Shown here: piece by piece, positions 36,464-48,200 of the stretch
Position numbering within the stretch: position 1 is the first letter of the stretch
Layout: each line of letters starts with the position of its first letter
Assembly: GCA_023055355.1 (NCBI GenBank)
Contig: JALJCS010000001.1
Coordinates: 75,371,381 to 75,435,380, forward strand
Direction of reading: 5' to 3'
DNA: 64,000 nt
DNA from: Agelaius tricolor
Taxonomy: Eukaryota > Chordata > Aves > Passeriformes > Icteridae
Program-made: the position numbers and the translations under genes
The notes under the pieces: model-generated
Told to the model about the DNA's origin: nothing
Seen by the model: the letters and a program-made list of their open reading frames with translations, nothing else
The model's database searches: none

Positions 36464-37044
36464 TTGTGTTTCTGTTGGTAGGGAGGACATGCTCCTTTGT
36501 TCTCACCATTTTGTGCTGTCTCTAATGCTACCATCAGATTGCCTTTGACAGACTCAGCTGGAGAAGCAGACACACTTTAACTAGTGGTGCCCAAATACCA
36601 GCTGTGTGATATGATTCACTTTGTGGAGGAGGAAGAGAATTGTTTGTTTAAGTCACTGCCTGGCTTATGCCTGAAGGACGCCTGCTACAGAGGAGGTTTC
36701 ACCTGTTAAATCTACACAACCTGTTCTCTTTCTAAAAAAGTACCTTTGACAGTTGTCACATACACACAGGTGCTGTATAAATGAGCTAACATCTGCCTTA
36801 CACACCTGGAATGAAAACCACGCTATGGCGCTCTTTGTTCTTTTCTCAGTAGTTTGATCCTCTAGCACAGCCCCAACAAGGAGAGGCTCTTCTTTCTGAA
36901 GCACAGTTTAGAAAAATATGTATTTCTTTCAGAGAGGAGGTTCAAACACCTTGAACTTTAAGAGACAATCTAATTAAGCAGACAGGGAATGTTAGTTTTA
37001 AGACTGCAATACATTCAGATCCTCTTACATGCAGTTTTGTTAAT
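36464..37044. other. Noncoding DNA, no feature recognised
   Basis: Nothing recognised. Confidence 0.55.
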
Positions 37045-37420
37045 TTAGTGTGCTGGATGATTGAGGAGGATAGAAGACATGTTAGGAAATATATATGGCA
37101 TGATTTTAGTAAATAGGGAATTTTTATTCACTGCTTATCATAAAGCAAAACATGAAGGGACTTCTGTGAAGGTTATGGGATGGCAAGTTGAAAATAAACA
37201 GCCCACAGTTAAAAGTGCGGCACTTATAATCTTGAAAGTTTATGTGAATTTAAGAAAGCAATTAGATGAATTCATGGAAAAAGAGTACTCAAAGGCTAAT
37301 AACATGAAGAAATAATCTCTGTCTTAGGAAGTCCTTATGCCTCTGATTACTGGCAGCAGGAAAGGAATGCCCAGAGAGGCATGAAGAATCCTTTCTCCTG
37401 TTCGGCAGTTTCTTATTCAT
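37045..37420 (+). mobile_element. Ancient L3/CR1-like LINE 3' fragment with a surviving open stretch
   Basis: The frame 37,061-37,315 encodes 84 residues that follow the C-terminal end of ORF2 in L3/CR1-type LINEs. ILVNREFLFTAYH (residues 15-27) corresponds to the usual VNRExLFTxSH stretch, then comes VMGWQVENK, and LRKQLDEFMEK (residues 64-74) corresponds to the terminal FKKELDKFMED box just before the natural stop. The downstream DNA keeps GCCTCTGATTACTGGCAGCAGG and GGAATGCCCAG, as in the 3' untranslated part (CCTCTGTTTGCCAGAAGCTGGGAATGGG-like). Only the tip of the protein remains, without the reverse-transcriptase core, so it is a relic and not an active gene. A host-domesticated use is conceivable but there is no evidence for it. 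Confidence 0.75.
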
Positions 37421-40107
37421 CCTCTATCACTTGCAGACCCAAATCAATCTTTGTGCTCTTCTTGCAAAATTAAGACCATAAACACAGCAGTGAATATAAA
37501 CTGGTGCTAAAGCTCCATCGAGTACATTCTAAATTTGGGGTACTAACACTGCTAATTTCATGTTCCATGTTGTGAGCATTTGGTTCACACAAAATTTGTA
37601 ATTTAAATTTTCTTCTTTTATGTTTCTCCATAATTTATGCTGATACCAAAATATTCCATATTGTTTTAAGTAAGCTGATTTTTAATATTATCCTGTTGTT
37701 AAAATAAATACTTTGAGAGATTAATCACTTTGGAATTCAAGTAAAGGTGAAAGATTATATTTTATGGTATTAGAGTAACTGATCACCTGACAAAAAGAAC
37801 ATAATATATGTATGCAATTAGTTTGCTTATTTTATTTTTATTTCTTAACGTAATTTGCAGAAGAAATGGTCTTTTTTGAGTTTAAAGAATAAGTGTTCTA
37901 CAACAATGGATGTTGAAGAAATATTATAAGCTTCAGAATATCTTTAAGTTTAACTGTATTAACCAGTGGACAAAAGGTCTGACTTTCAATTTGTGCCTAT
38001 AGTAATGGGTTCTATATATCCCTTGCCTTACACACACATACACATACATATATGTGTTCATGTATGCAAGCTCATAGACATATTTTTTTATACTTACACT
38101 ATGTATTTATAAATGGTACAGAAATGACACTGACACATAAATTAAAAACTTGGAAAGAAAATGAAAAAATATTGCACATCAAACAAGGACAGTGGTGCTT
38201 TCCTCTCATCACAGAACTGAATTTTAAAATAAAAATTATGTATTGTTAGACCCGTCCTCAATGTAATACTAATCTGTTGACTTTTTTCATCATAACGAAA
38301 GGCTTATTGAAAAAAGTTGTCCCAGTCTCTTAACTTTGTCACTACTTCTTTTGACAGATTTGTTATTACAGTTTCTAACAGAAAACCCTCATTCTGTGGG
38401 TCTTATAATGGGAAATGTGTCTGTTAATATGGCGAGTTATATTTGGAGACAGCATGTGCAATAGTAAATGCCAGAACACCAATATGACCCATCTGCCCAA
38501 TATGTAAAGTATAATAACACCATTATGAAGTGATGATATGTTTACATACCCTTGTAACAGGATTAAAGTTTTCTTAATTTTCTCCTGCTTGAACCTAATG
38601 TAATGTTTTTGGTGTGTCCTATAGAATAATATTGAAAGAATGAACAAATCAGTGGCGGAACCTTCTGAGATTTGCCTAATTACAACCCAAATTGTTCCCA
38701 TATTGGAAATTACATGCATATAATGCCTTTTGGGGCACAGAGTAGAAGAAGCATGTGAAGGTCAGCCAACAGTATTCTGCAATGAGTTCTGTCTTCATGA
38801 ACTTTAAAAATGTCTTTTTCATGCAATGAGACACATTAATTTACTAGAAACAGATTTCAGAATTGTTTTATCCCATTTTGGAAGGCTTATTTCTGCAATC
38901 CTCATGAACCTGCTGAGGAAAACACAAATTGAAATTGCCCCGAATTTAGTTAAATCACCACAAATGGAAATCACTCAGCTAGATCATGTGTAGTATTAGA
39001 ATGCTGCTGCTGCAATTCAGGCATGTGATTTAAGGGCTCTCGAGAGGTTTAGGGAACTTCAACCAGATCTTGACCCATGCATCATTCAAAGCAGCCCTGT
39101 ACAAGCAGGGGAGTCTTGGGCAGGTCAAGAAGTACCAGCTGCATGCAGGTGTGTGTTCCCATGACACTGCTTGCATGATTATCATAGGTGAACATATGAC
39201 AATTTTTTTCTTTTCATTCCACTTCAGCATTTTTTACAACACAGATGCTTGTTAACCAATGTGATGACTTCTTTCTGGCCTAGAAGTGCAGCCTCACTGA
39301 GCAGAACGGCATGTCTGGGACCAGAGAGATACTTGCAGAATGACTAAATCTTTGGGGAATGCCCTAAAGATCAGTCAGGTCTTCCTGAGTTATTGATAAT
39401 GGCACATGTTTCAGGCTGCATTGACTTGATTACTTCAAGTCAAAAAAATCCCTTGGCAATCTCCTTCAAAAGTGCAGTACAGTTTTCGTAGTGGTATTAT
39501 GCAATAATTCTAGGTATTGAAAATCATATAAGTCATTAAAATGTTAGCATCTATATATTATTTTAAGGCATATTCTAATACCAGCATTCTAATAAAATCC
39601 CACTCAATAAAATTTCACTCAATGTTTAGTGACACGGAGAAGTATCTGAGGATTTACGTGTTAGAAGCAGTCTCCGTACCATCCTGCAACAATAAAAGTA
39701 AACAACACGCACAAGTGTTGGTTGCCTGGATTGTTTTCAAATAAAATATAGCTGCTTGAAAGGTGTTCTACTCTGCCTCTTCAGAAGTATAACAATGCAA
39801 AGAAAAGGAGTAGATGTAGTCCATGATGGATATGGGTCAGAAAAGAATCTGGAAAGGTTGTCCTGTTCTAGAGAGAATCTGTCTGGGACATCCTCTTTAG
39901 TAATAGAGTTCATGTGTTGTAGCTTAGGATTTTTTACTTTCAAAGATGAGTTTTGGCATCAGTTTTGTTCATTGGTAGCCTTTTTCCTTCCAAAATCAGT
40001 GCTGAAACCCATTCTAACTGAGAAGAAGGGAAAAAATGTCATTTGACAGTGCTCCATGACCTTGATTTGCTCTGCTTGGAGGGTACAAATGAGAGCTGTA
40101 TGGTTTG
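37421..40107. other. Noncoding DNA, strongly AT-rich
   Basis: Includes a short CA/TA tract at about 38,029-38,053. A minus-strand frame of about 114 codons (38,375-38,719) has no recognisable content. No exon or repeat family was recognised. Confidence 0.5.
38029..38053. repeat. Short (CA)n/(TA)n microsatellite
   Basis: ACACACACATACACATACATATATG. Simple sequence only. Confidence 0.8.
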
Positions 40108-40133
40108 TTTTTTTTTTTTTTTTTTTTTTTTTT
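40108..40133. repeat. Poly(T), 26 bases
   Basis: An uninterrupted T run, the longest homopolymer in the window. On the minus strand it would be a poly(A) tail, but no retrocopied gene or LINE could be recognised on the right-hand side. Confidence 0.9.
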
Positions 40134-42234
40134 CTGAGACTATTGCTTACATTTTTCAGTTCACTGGAAATTTAGCAATTTAGAGAGCCAAGTCAGACTC
40201 CTTACACGGGTGAGAAGAGAAATGAAAATGCAATTTTTCAGGGTGAACAGCATATTTGACATGTTGTGATAGTCTTGTACTTGCATATCTTGTGAGCTTG
40301 GGGTTTAACGCTGCATTGTTACCATACAGATGATGGGAGCAACATAAACTGGTCCTAGAACAGTCTCAAACCTGAAGTCTACCACTACCAAAGATTTGTG
40401 CCTCATGTTGTTATACAGAAACAGCAAAGCTTTGCAGCTTATCAGAGCTTTGGAGCCTTGCAAATGTTTAGGTTTTGTCTTGACCTACTCGAGCAGGGAT
40501 GAGTGGGCAGGGAGTTCATGCTCCTACCCGCAGCAGAAGTGTGGATAGCATTAGGGTTTGGACTCAGTCCCGTGACAGGAGAACTGCAGCCAGACTCCCT
40601 GGAGTGCTCTGGATGTTTTGTGCTGAACCTGTAGCGCAGTCTGACTCTCCAGCCAGCGTATCTGGGCCCATCACATCAGCTTAGTTGGTGCTTGCAGACA
40701 CGGAGAGCTGGCGTGGAGTTCCCAATGTCATTCTTTTCCCAGATTTTGGCTGCACAAGGCAGTCATGTGTTCATGACACGAACACCTTCACATTGCTCCA
40801 GTTCATGGTGGCTGGCTTGGCCCCATTTCTTGCCCTCAGCTAAAGCAAGATGACTTCTTGCTGCCTCGTTGGTGCCACTAACTTGTGTTTAAAGGGTCTG
40901 GGTATGTTTTCTGCAGGGCAGACATAACCATTTCCAACATGGAAAATGTTCATTAGCAGTGCTCTCTTTCTGGAGATTTTAAATATATATTTTTACCCTT
41001 AGTGAACCTTGTTGCTGCAACAAATGTTGGCAGTTTAGTGGGTGTTATCTCAGATAATCAGCTTTATTAGCAAAATCAGGTTTCACAGCTCACTTTGGCT
41101 TGGTTCAATGCAAAGCAGCATTAACAATTTAAGTTTAGTCTGAGCTAGTTGCCTACAAGGGGATTGCCAAGTTTATGTGCATGCTTCTGTGTAATTATAA
41201 TTATGAAAATTGCTCTTCAGCTTGTGAATGGTGGATTTTTGCAGGCTTTTTAGATTAAGAGGCTGTCAAATATATATGCTGTTCCAATGTACCATTCCAT
41301 GGCCTCTAAAAAAATAAATTATTTTGAATGTAGGAATCCAAGGCTCTTGCTATACAATTATATTATGATTTAAATATTATTCATATGAATTATGGTAATA
41401 CCAGTTAAAAAAACTAAAGAGAATTTATGAGAAATTATTTTCATAAGTTGCATTTAATTTGATACCGTTACTCATTTGCAAAGGAACTCTTTTGTTGTCT
41501 ATCATCATATTGTTGAGGATGGAATCCTCAGCATAGTGTAGAATTTATGGTTCACACTTAAAATTATGTACAGAAGAATGATATCATTAATCTAAACTAG
41601 TTACTCTGGGTCTTTTTTTGGGTATTTTTGGTCTCTTATTATGAGGAAAATCCATAGCAAAATATTCAGGTATGCTTTTGGCTGATGTCAAGGTTTCACA
41701 ACATGATCTCTTATCTTATCTTTTGTGTTGGAATGGAGATAAAGTTGGTGCAAAGTGTTCATTATCAATACCAGGACCATCACTCCCTTTAAAATATTTC
41801 AATCAGGAATAAACTCGAGCCAGTAACAAACAATGAGGTCTAACAACCTGTGTTATTCCACAGGTTGGAGGGAGAATTTTAATAGTCTTGTAAGGACTCA
41901 AAGTCTATGAGTAGAAGTAACTCATTTGGAGATGTAAAATGCATTACAGGCTAATTTCCAGATATGTTTTTCATTAATGCAAGAAAGGGCCTTATTCCTT
42001 TCTCTCTGAGTAAAGCTGTCTGTAGAAAGACATGAAAAACACAGGAAAAATGTGTAAATAGTAAAAAGGCTGAGTATGGTGAGGTGAAGTTCTGAACACT
42101 GGGAGTCTACAGGGAGACCTGAAATGTGCAGTCCTGAACGGCCATGAATCTATGCTAATTAACAAGGGCCAGGAGCGTGCACTAATGTAAGTTAGTTACA
42201 GCCCACTGAATCCAGCCACAGCAACACCTGCCTT
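40134..42234. other. Noncoding DNA, no feature recognised
   Basis: A moderately GC-rich patch at 40,490-40,870 lies within AT-rich sequence. The right end (from about 42,050) may include the unalignable 5' part of the CR1 that follows. Confidence 0.5.
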
Positions 42235-43580
42235 TAATATCCAGAAAGAATAATTGTCATGAGGGACTTGAATCCAGGATGCAATGATGGAAGCTCCACT
42301 TCATGCAGAGGGTAGAGAAGCCTCTAAAAATGATGGATGATAGATGACGGTTTTCTAACACAAAACATACTGGGTTTGACAATGAGTAATTTTATGTTGG
42401 ATCTTGTTCTGATGGATATAAATGAATTAAACAATGTGCAGCAGCCTTTAATGGCTACAGGTCTGATGTTCACAATCTGATTGTAAGTAATACGTAACTC
42501 ATACTTAATATATTAAAAGAGAACCATCCCAACAACTAGCACATTTGTGAAAGTTAGGGAGAAGTGATGAATAAATTTTGTGGAAGTTAGGGAGAAGTGA
42601 TGAATAAATTTGCCTCCAAGGAAAATTGGAGATGTAAAAATCTGAATGAAAGCAGGGAGTTCCCCAGCAAGAGTTTATTATTTGGCTGGTAAGTCTTGAC
42701 TCCACATTCATAGCATATAATTTGCTAAAATAAATTCTGGTCCAGTGGAAAAACAAGGCTATAATCATCCCCAAACATCTGACATGTAGGAAAAAAGTAG
42801 AGATGGTTGTAAACAACTTGTATAAATTAGAAATAAAACTTACTACAAAGTCCCTGGTTACAGAACAGGGATAAGGATATTAGGAACAGAAGAAACTTTT
42901 AGGACGAGATAGGTTTGATGCTAGAGAAAGCAGAATATACCGACAGAGATGAAGTAAAAAGACAGAAGTAACAAGGATTTCTCATCTCCATTTGGAAATA
43001 TATATTGTGACATACTTTACCACCTTCATAGCTCATCAGTACTGAAAGAAAACAATAGAGATCTGCTAAGGATAAACATTTTTATATCGTCTGTCTTGGC
43101 AAACTTGCACTTAAGGATTCTGAAAGAGTTGGCTGAGGACATCACTGTTTCACAGATGTTCATTTTAAATAAGTCCTGAAATCTTGGGGAACATCCAGAA
43201 CAGAGGAAGAATTGCAATATTGTGCCAACAAACAAACAGCAGAAATGACATGATTCAGACAGCTGTAGACTGGTCTACCTGGCATCACCTTCCCATCAAA
43301 TAATGGATAGTCTGGTACAGAATTCTGTTGATAAGAAATTAATGTTCACATGAATGTAACCAACGTCTGAACAAATGGTTTAGGTAAATATAGGGTTTAA
43401 TTTTAGGAATGACAAATTAAGTTGATTTTCTGGTGACAGCACAGACAGAGCACATTATGGATGGACTGTTTTGATTGCACCAAGTGTTATACCGACTAAA
43501 GGATCAGCGCTGCATGATATCAGCAAGGTGTACTTGGAGTCTATTGTGATTCACATGACAAAATCTTAAAAGTCTTGTCA
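42235..43580 (+). mobile_element. Ancient CR1 LINE, endonuclease to reverse transcriptase (plus strand, broken)
   Basis: CR1 ORF2 encodes an APE-type endonuclease followed by reverse transcriptase. ATTGTCATGAGGGACTTGAA (about 42,251) reads IVMRDLN, matching the endonuclease VVVGDFN motif. LDLVLMDINEL at 42,397-42,429 matches the LDLVLTNxEEL segment. GATGTTCACAATCTGAT shortly after matches SDHNLI with one extra codon and in another frame. LKELAEDI at 43,120-43,143 starts the linker/RT part (LKELADxI...), followed by words for NKSWRTGEVPEDW and VVP. Near 43,530-43,575, GTGTACTTGGAGTC and CACATGACAAAATCTT match the Y-LDF and PHDIL region. Several frameshifts and stops and a 33-bp duplication show it is dead. 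The 3' part is missing. Confidence 0.8.
42544..42608. repeat. Tandem duplication, period 33 bp
   Basis: TTTGTG(A/G)AAGTTAGGGAGAAG and the following GTGATGAATAAA occur at 42,544-42,575 and again at 42,577-42,608 with a single difference. It lies inside the old CR1 and is much younger than it. Confidence 0.92.
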
Positions 43581-43998
43581 GTGGGTACCTTCACTAAATA
43601 GAAATGCTTTCAGCAGAGCTACAGAATGGGGGCTTCTGCCTCCAAAACTGTAAATCTTCCCTCAGTGCTATGGAAGTAAGGGTGCATCTATCCCTGTGGA
43701 CATTTCTGAAAGACAAAAATACTGTCAAACTTATTTCTTCTGATGATTACACAAAGTACTCCAAATAATTTGGTCCAATAAAAAAATTATTTACTTAACA
43801 GAGACAGTTTTTTTTCTTTGTTCTGTTCTTCTCAGTTCCAGCCTTTTGTTCCTGAAAGGAAAGGTGATGAGTTGGAAAAAAATCAACAAAACCGCAAGCC
43901 ATAAAAATGCTGGAGAAAAAGACTTTTGGTGACAGAATTAAAGTAAAAGAGCAGCGGGTTTTTTTATTAACAGAAAAATTAAAGGCTAAGTGGGATGG
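43581..43998. other. Noncoding DNA
   Basis: No recognisable continuation of the CR1. AT-rich, nothing identified. Confidence 0.5.
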
Positions 43999-44060
43999 GA
44001 ACTTTTAAAAATAATTTTTTTATTGGAAAAAGCTGCTTTGTGAGCAGCTTTTAAAAGTTC
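43999..44060. repeat. Nested inverted repeat (MITE-like fold-back)
   Basis: GAACTTTTAAAA (43,999-44,010) is the exact inverse complement of TTTTAAAAGTTC (44,049-44,060). Inside it, AAAAGCTGCT (44,028-44,037) and AGCAGCTTTT (44,043-44,052) are exact inverse complements around a 5-base loop. Outside, ATTAACAGAA (near 43,968) and TTCTGTTAAT (from 44,058) form a third inverted pair. Three nested pairs suggest the core of a palindromic transposon, or a long cruciform-prone site. Confidence 0.6.
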
Positions 44061-44950
44061 TGTTAATTTTTTCTTTCATTTGAATGATTTTTTTTACTTA
44101 GCTTTTGAAAATCATAAATCATACTAACATTTTTTAAACCAAAAAGACCATTTTTATATTTTAAAATGGCTCGTTTTTTTTCTGAAATGTTAGCTAATTC
44201 TGCTAATAGGCAGTTATACAAACAGAAAATGGTATATTCTTCCCATCTGAGAATCCAAAAGTCCAAAGAATTATGAAAATTTTAGTGTTCTTGGAATTTT
44301 ATTGGTGACCATTTTGAATATCTTAGATGGGAAAGATAGCTGTTTTGGGAAAAAAAGATCATAACAACATTGTTCTATTATGTAAGAGACAGATTACTTG
44401 ATTATAGAATACGAATAATTTCAAACAGGATTAGAGTTCTATGAGACAAATATGAAAATAAATATTTGCATAAGAAAAAGCTGATCTTTTGAACAATGAA
44501 GGCATAGCAACTTAACTTATTATTTCTATATTGAGTCCAGTAATTTATAAGACTAAAATTTATCTTCTGGAAAGATGAGCCAGTTTTGAATCTATGTCTT
44601 CAAGATAAAGTGTTCCATCATTTTCCTTGGGAGATAATTTCAGTGATCAATGATTCATACTTTTATCAAGATGCACTTCTGCTTTGAAAATCTGTCTCTT
44701 GCATCCTACTGTTGACTCTTACTAAATTTTTGCATTAAATTAGTCCTTTAAAACCTGTTCGTTTTCTTTACCACATAAACTTTTATTTATCATAGTCAAG
44801 ATCCCCCTTCAACTTGCCATGCCATACAGAGGCAGTCAAAACTGAAAAGAAGATTTTATGCTAAATCAAAGACCCAAGTCCATGTTTTGCCTAAAGAGAA
44901 ATTTTATTTGAAACTTGGTACTTCTGTTCCAGCTGTCAAAAATATGGATC
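44061..44950. other. Noncoding DNA, AT-rich
   Basis: Nothing recognised besides T-rich runs at the left end. Confidence 0.55.
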
Positions 44951-45255
44951 CATAGAAAATAAAGGTATGATAGACAGACCTCCAAGGATCATTTTGTACT
45001 GTTGCTCAAGGCAAAATTAAATAAACTTGTGTCATTCCTGCCAGATGCTTTCCTAACCTGCTCTTAAAATCCTCCAGGGATCCTAGAGGCTTCTTAGGAA
45101 ACCAGTTCCAGTGCTTCATTATCCTTACCATTAGGTAATTTTCCATAATATCAAATGAGTCTTCCTCAATGCAGTTAAAGTCCATTACTTTTCACTCCTG
45201 AAGACAAGGAGAGCAGATTATTGCTGTCCTTGTGCCTCAGACTTTCTATTATCTT
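44951..45255 (-). mobile_element. Old CR1 LINE 3' end
   Basis: The plus strand starts CCATAGAAAATAAAGG, then CTCCAAGGATCATTTTGTA, CTAACCTGCTCTTAAAATCC, TCCAGGGATCCTAGAGGCTT, CAGTTCCAGTGCTTCATTAT and CCTTACCATTAGGTAATTTT. This is the order of a reversed archosaur/turtle-type CR1 3' end (CTAACCTGTTCTTAAAAACC, CAGTGCTTAAC, GACAGTTAGGAAGTTTTTCC). Minus strand, 5'-truncated, moderately to highly diverged. Confidence 0.82.
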
Positions 45256-48200
45256 CAGTTGTTCATTTCTTGAACCTCCCCTATACAAAGCAACGATAGA
45301 CTTGGCTTTCCTCAGAGTAGTGCACTTGATAAAGTCTTTCTAAGGCTGATGGACTTTTGCTTGCATTTTAAAAGTATTCCTATTGCTACATGGCCTTTCA
45401 GGAGGTGTTCATTCACACAGTGACCACTGTTCTGAAACATAAAGAGTATGATCTGTTCAGAATCTTCATTTGATGCTGTTGGAGTACATTTAAGTTCTTT
45501 TATTGCACATATTACCAGGGCTACATGCCCTGAGAAATTTGAGATAGCCCAAAATGTAGTTCAGACCTGTCAGCCCAGCTTTCCTTCATTGCTGAAGTCT
45601 GATGTGATAGTAACCTTGTTTTTTTGGAAACATATTTTTCACATTTGAAAATGTCTGTCACAGTTTGGAGCATCTCGCTAGATTACATCACAGTGGCATG
45701 CAACACACAGGAAATCTGAAAAATATGCTGCATTAAACTGCCCTTAAGGAAACTGTGGTATTCAAAATAGAATATGTTTTAAATCTTACTCCCTTGTTTG
45801 TACAACTGGCCTATGCTACGTAAGCCCTGCTAAAGCTCAGAGGTTGTGTGCAGTAACCAGGTATCCCCTGGTTTTGGGTAAGTTTACTCACAATACTGTG
45901 CACTCTGTTTTGAGGTGAGGGGAGCTGGGGAAGTTGGTGTTTTAATCTGAAATGAATTATTTAGATTTGCCAAACTATCTGATTGATAATGGAACTGGGA
46001 TACAAAAGAACGAGACATTTATCATCTGAACTCAACTGAGTTTAGTGAGACTTTATTGACACCAGAACCTCTCTAAGATCTGCCAAGGAATGTTAATCAC
46101 TGTGCTATCTTTCAAGAGGAAAGGAATAACTCAGTATAGAAAGAGCCCTTTATTAGTGTGCAGATAAATATAAGTGTAGATAAAACCAATATACTTTGTT
46201 ATATTCATCAGGGATTTCTCCCTTTATGAAATTTTACTTACTGTTGCCAAATGATTGATGTACTTGTTTTAAGCCATAATTTCATCACATATTCTTCTTT
46301 ACAAGACATTGAGAAGGCACTGTGATTCTCACTTGATTTCAGACTTCAGCTGTATGTAGCTCTGTCCAGTTTGGCACCCTATTTAACCTCGAGGGGAAAA
46401 AAATAGGTACCTTTCCCCTGCATTGCCTTTCTTTACCCTCTCCTCCTCCACTGCTCTCACCTGCACCCTGCTCCATTTCCATTATGTGTATGTGATTAAA
46501 AGATGCCTTTGGCTGGACTGGAGTATATCACATTTCTTTAAGGGGACAGCAGCCTCTCTCCCATGGTGACTATCCTGAAGCCACTCTGGTCTGTTCCAGG
46601 GACCCAAATTACCATAATGTGAATAGCAAAAGTAAAAATAACATACAAACAAAACCAGTCAAAAAATAGAAAGGTTAGTATTTCGTATTTTTTTCTTTTG
46701 AAAGTAGCTCATTGAGCAGGCTGGGTTAGTTTCAATTGTTTTTTGTTTCTCATTCTTTAGGAGAGAAGTGGACAGTGGCCAGGTTTTGCTATCACAGCCC
46801 ATCTGTGTTATGTGCTAGGGAGACAAAAGAAAAGATTAAAGATGTTACTGTGCAAAATGCTTTATATTTTAGGGGTGGGAAGTAGAGGAGCTAGGGAAGA
46901 TAGAAAATTATTTCCAGTTGAAGACTGTATTCAAAAATTATCATCTTTTTTTGGTTTCAGTTGTCTGGGGAGTTTGAGATGAATGATGTTACAAATTGCT
47001 GATCTGATGTGTCAGAATTAATTTATTCTTTCCCTATTTTTTTTATAAAGCTTGCTCTGGTTGAACTTTGGGCTGTTCTCTTCTGGAAATAAATTTAAAA
47101 GTGGTTTGACATGAAGGTGTAAGTATGGAAAAATGTTAGCATAGTACTAAATATGTATGTACTAGAAAATAAAATTTAACTCATCAAAGGAAAACTTGAC
47201 CAATGTGTCAATCCATCATTTTTCCAAATGCTCCAGAGTCTTTAAATGCAAATTAACTGCCCAAAGATATATTAAAAAGATATTATTCAGGTTGTAATGT
47301 CAAATACTCAAGTGCTTGGAAATTGCTGTCCCATACAACACGAATTAAAATCTCATGTGCATATGAAGCTGTCACTAATTGCATGGTCCAATATGCTGTG
47401 CTTGAGTGGGACCTTTGCCTCTTTTAAGGGAGGGAGTGGATGTTACTGAATTAGGGAACAATTATTACTTATCATATGGCTAAGTATGTACTTGAACTAT
47501 GAAGTCAGAATTATTAATTTCCCCACAGTATTTTCTGTCCTGTGCATGACTTTAAAATCTGGGCTTTAAATCTCCAAAATTCTTGAGAGTTAATCAACTT
47601 TCCCATACCCCTTCCAGGTACAGGGCAGCACTATCACAAAAGCTTTGGGGCACTGGAGTAAAATATTGTATGCCAAAATTTAAATGCCAAATTTGAGACA
47701 CCATGAGTCTGTTTAATTGCCAAATTCAGTCATATGTATCACAGTTGATGTTCAAAATACAGATGTTGTTGTCTTTATTGATAATTGTGAGTCAACAGCA
47801 AACATGAAAATCATTTGGACACTCAAATAATGAAGACTTCACTATCAGCGAGTGCCTGGGTAAAGCTTGGAATACATGGCTTTCCTCCTGTAGCTGACAA
47901 GGGCCAAAATATTTGAAGGATGTAAAGCAAAATATCTAAGAATGGTAATGCCACTGAGAACAAATGTCATTTTGACCCTACTTCTTTATTCAGGAGTTAT
48001 AAGAAGACTAAAATGGTAATGGGGGATGGCAATTTTCAAGATGGTTTTATTAAGAGCAGGGCTGATTTTGCTAAGTAAGTTGCAAATGCAGACTGTTTTC
48101 TGAATCTTATTTTTGACCTTTTTTTTGAGAGGGCAATATCACACATCTAATATACAGAACTCTCTTTTTTTGCTGGACTTCAAGTTTCTTAAGTAAAAAA

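Noticed and set aside
40108..40150. Poly(T) followed by CTGAGAC, like the start of a reversed Alu
   Set aside because: The sequence after CTGAGAC has no further Alu similarity and the window is not primate.
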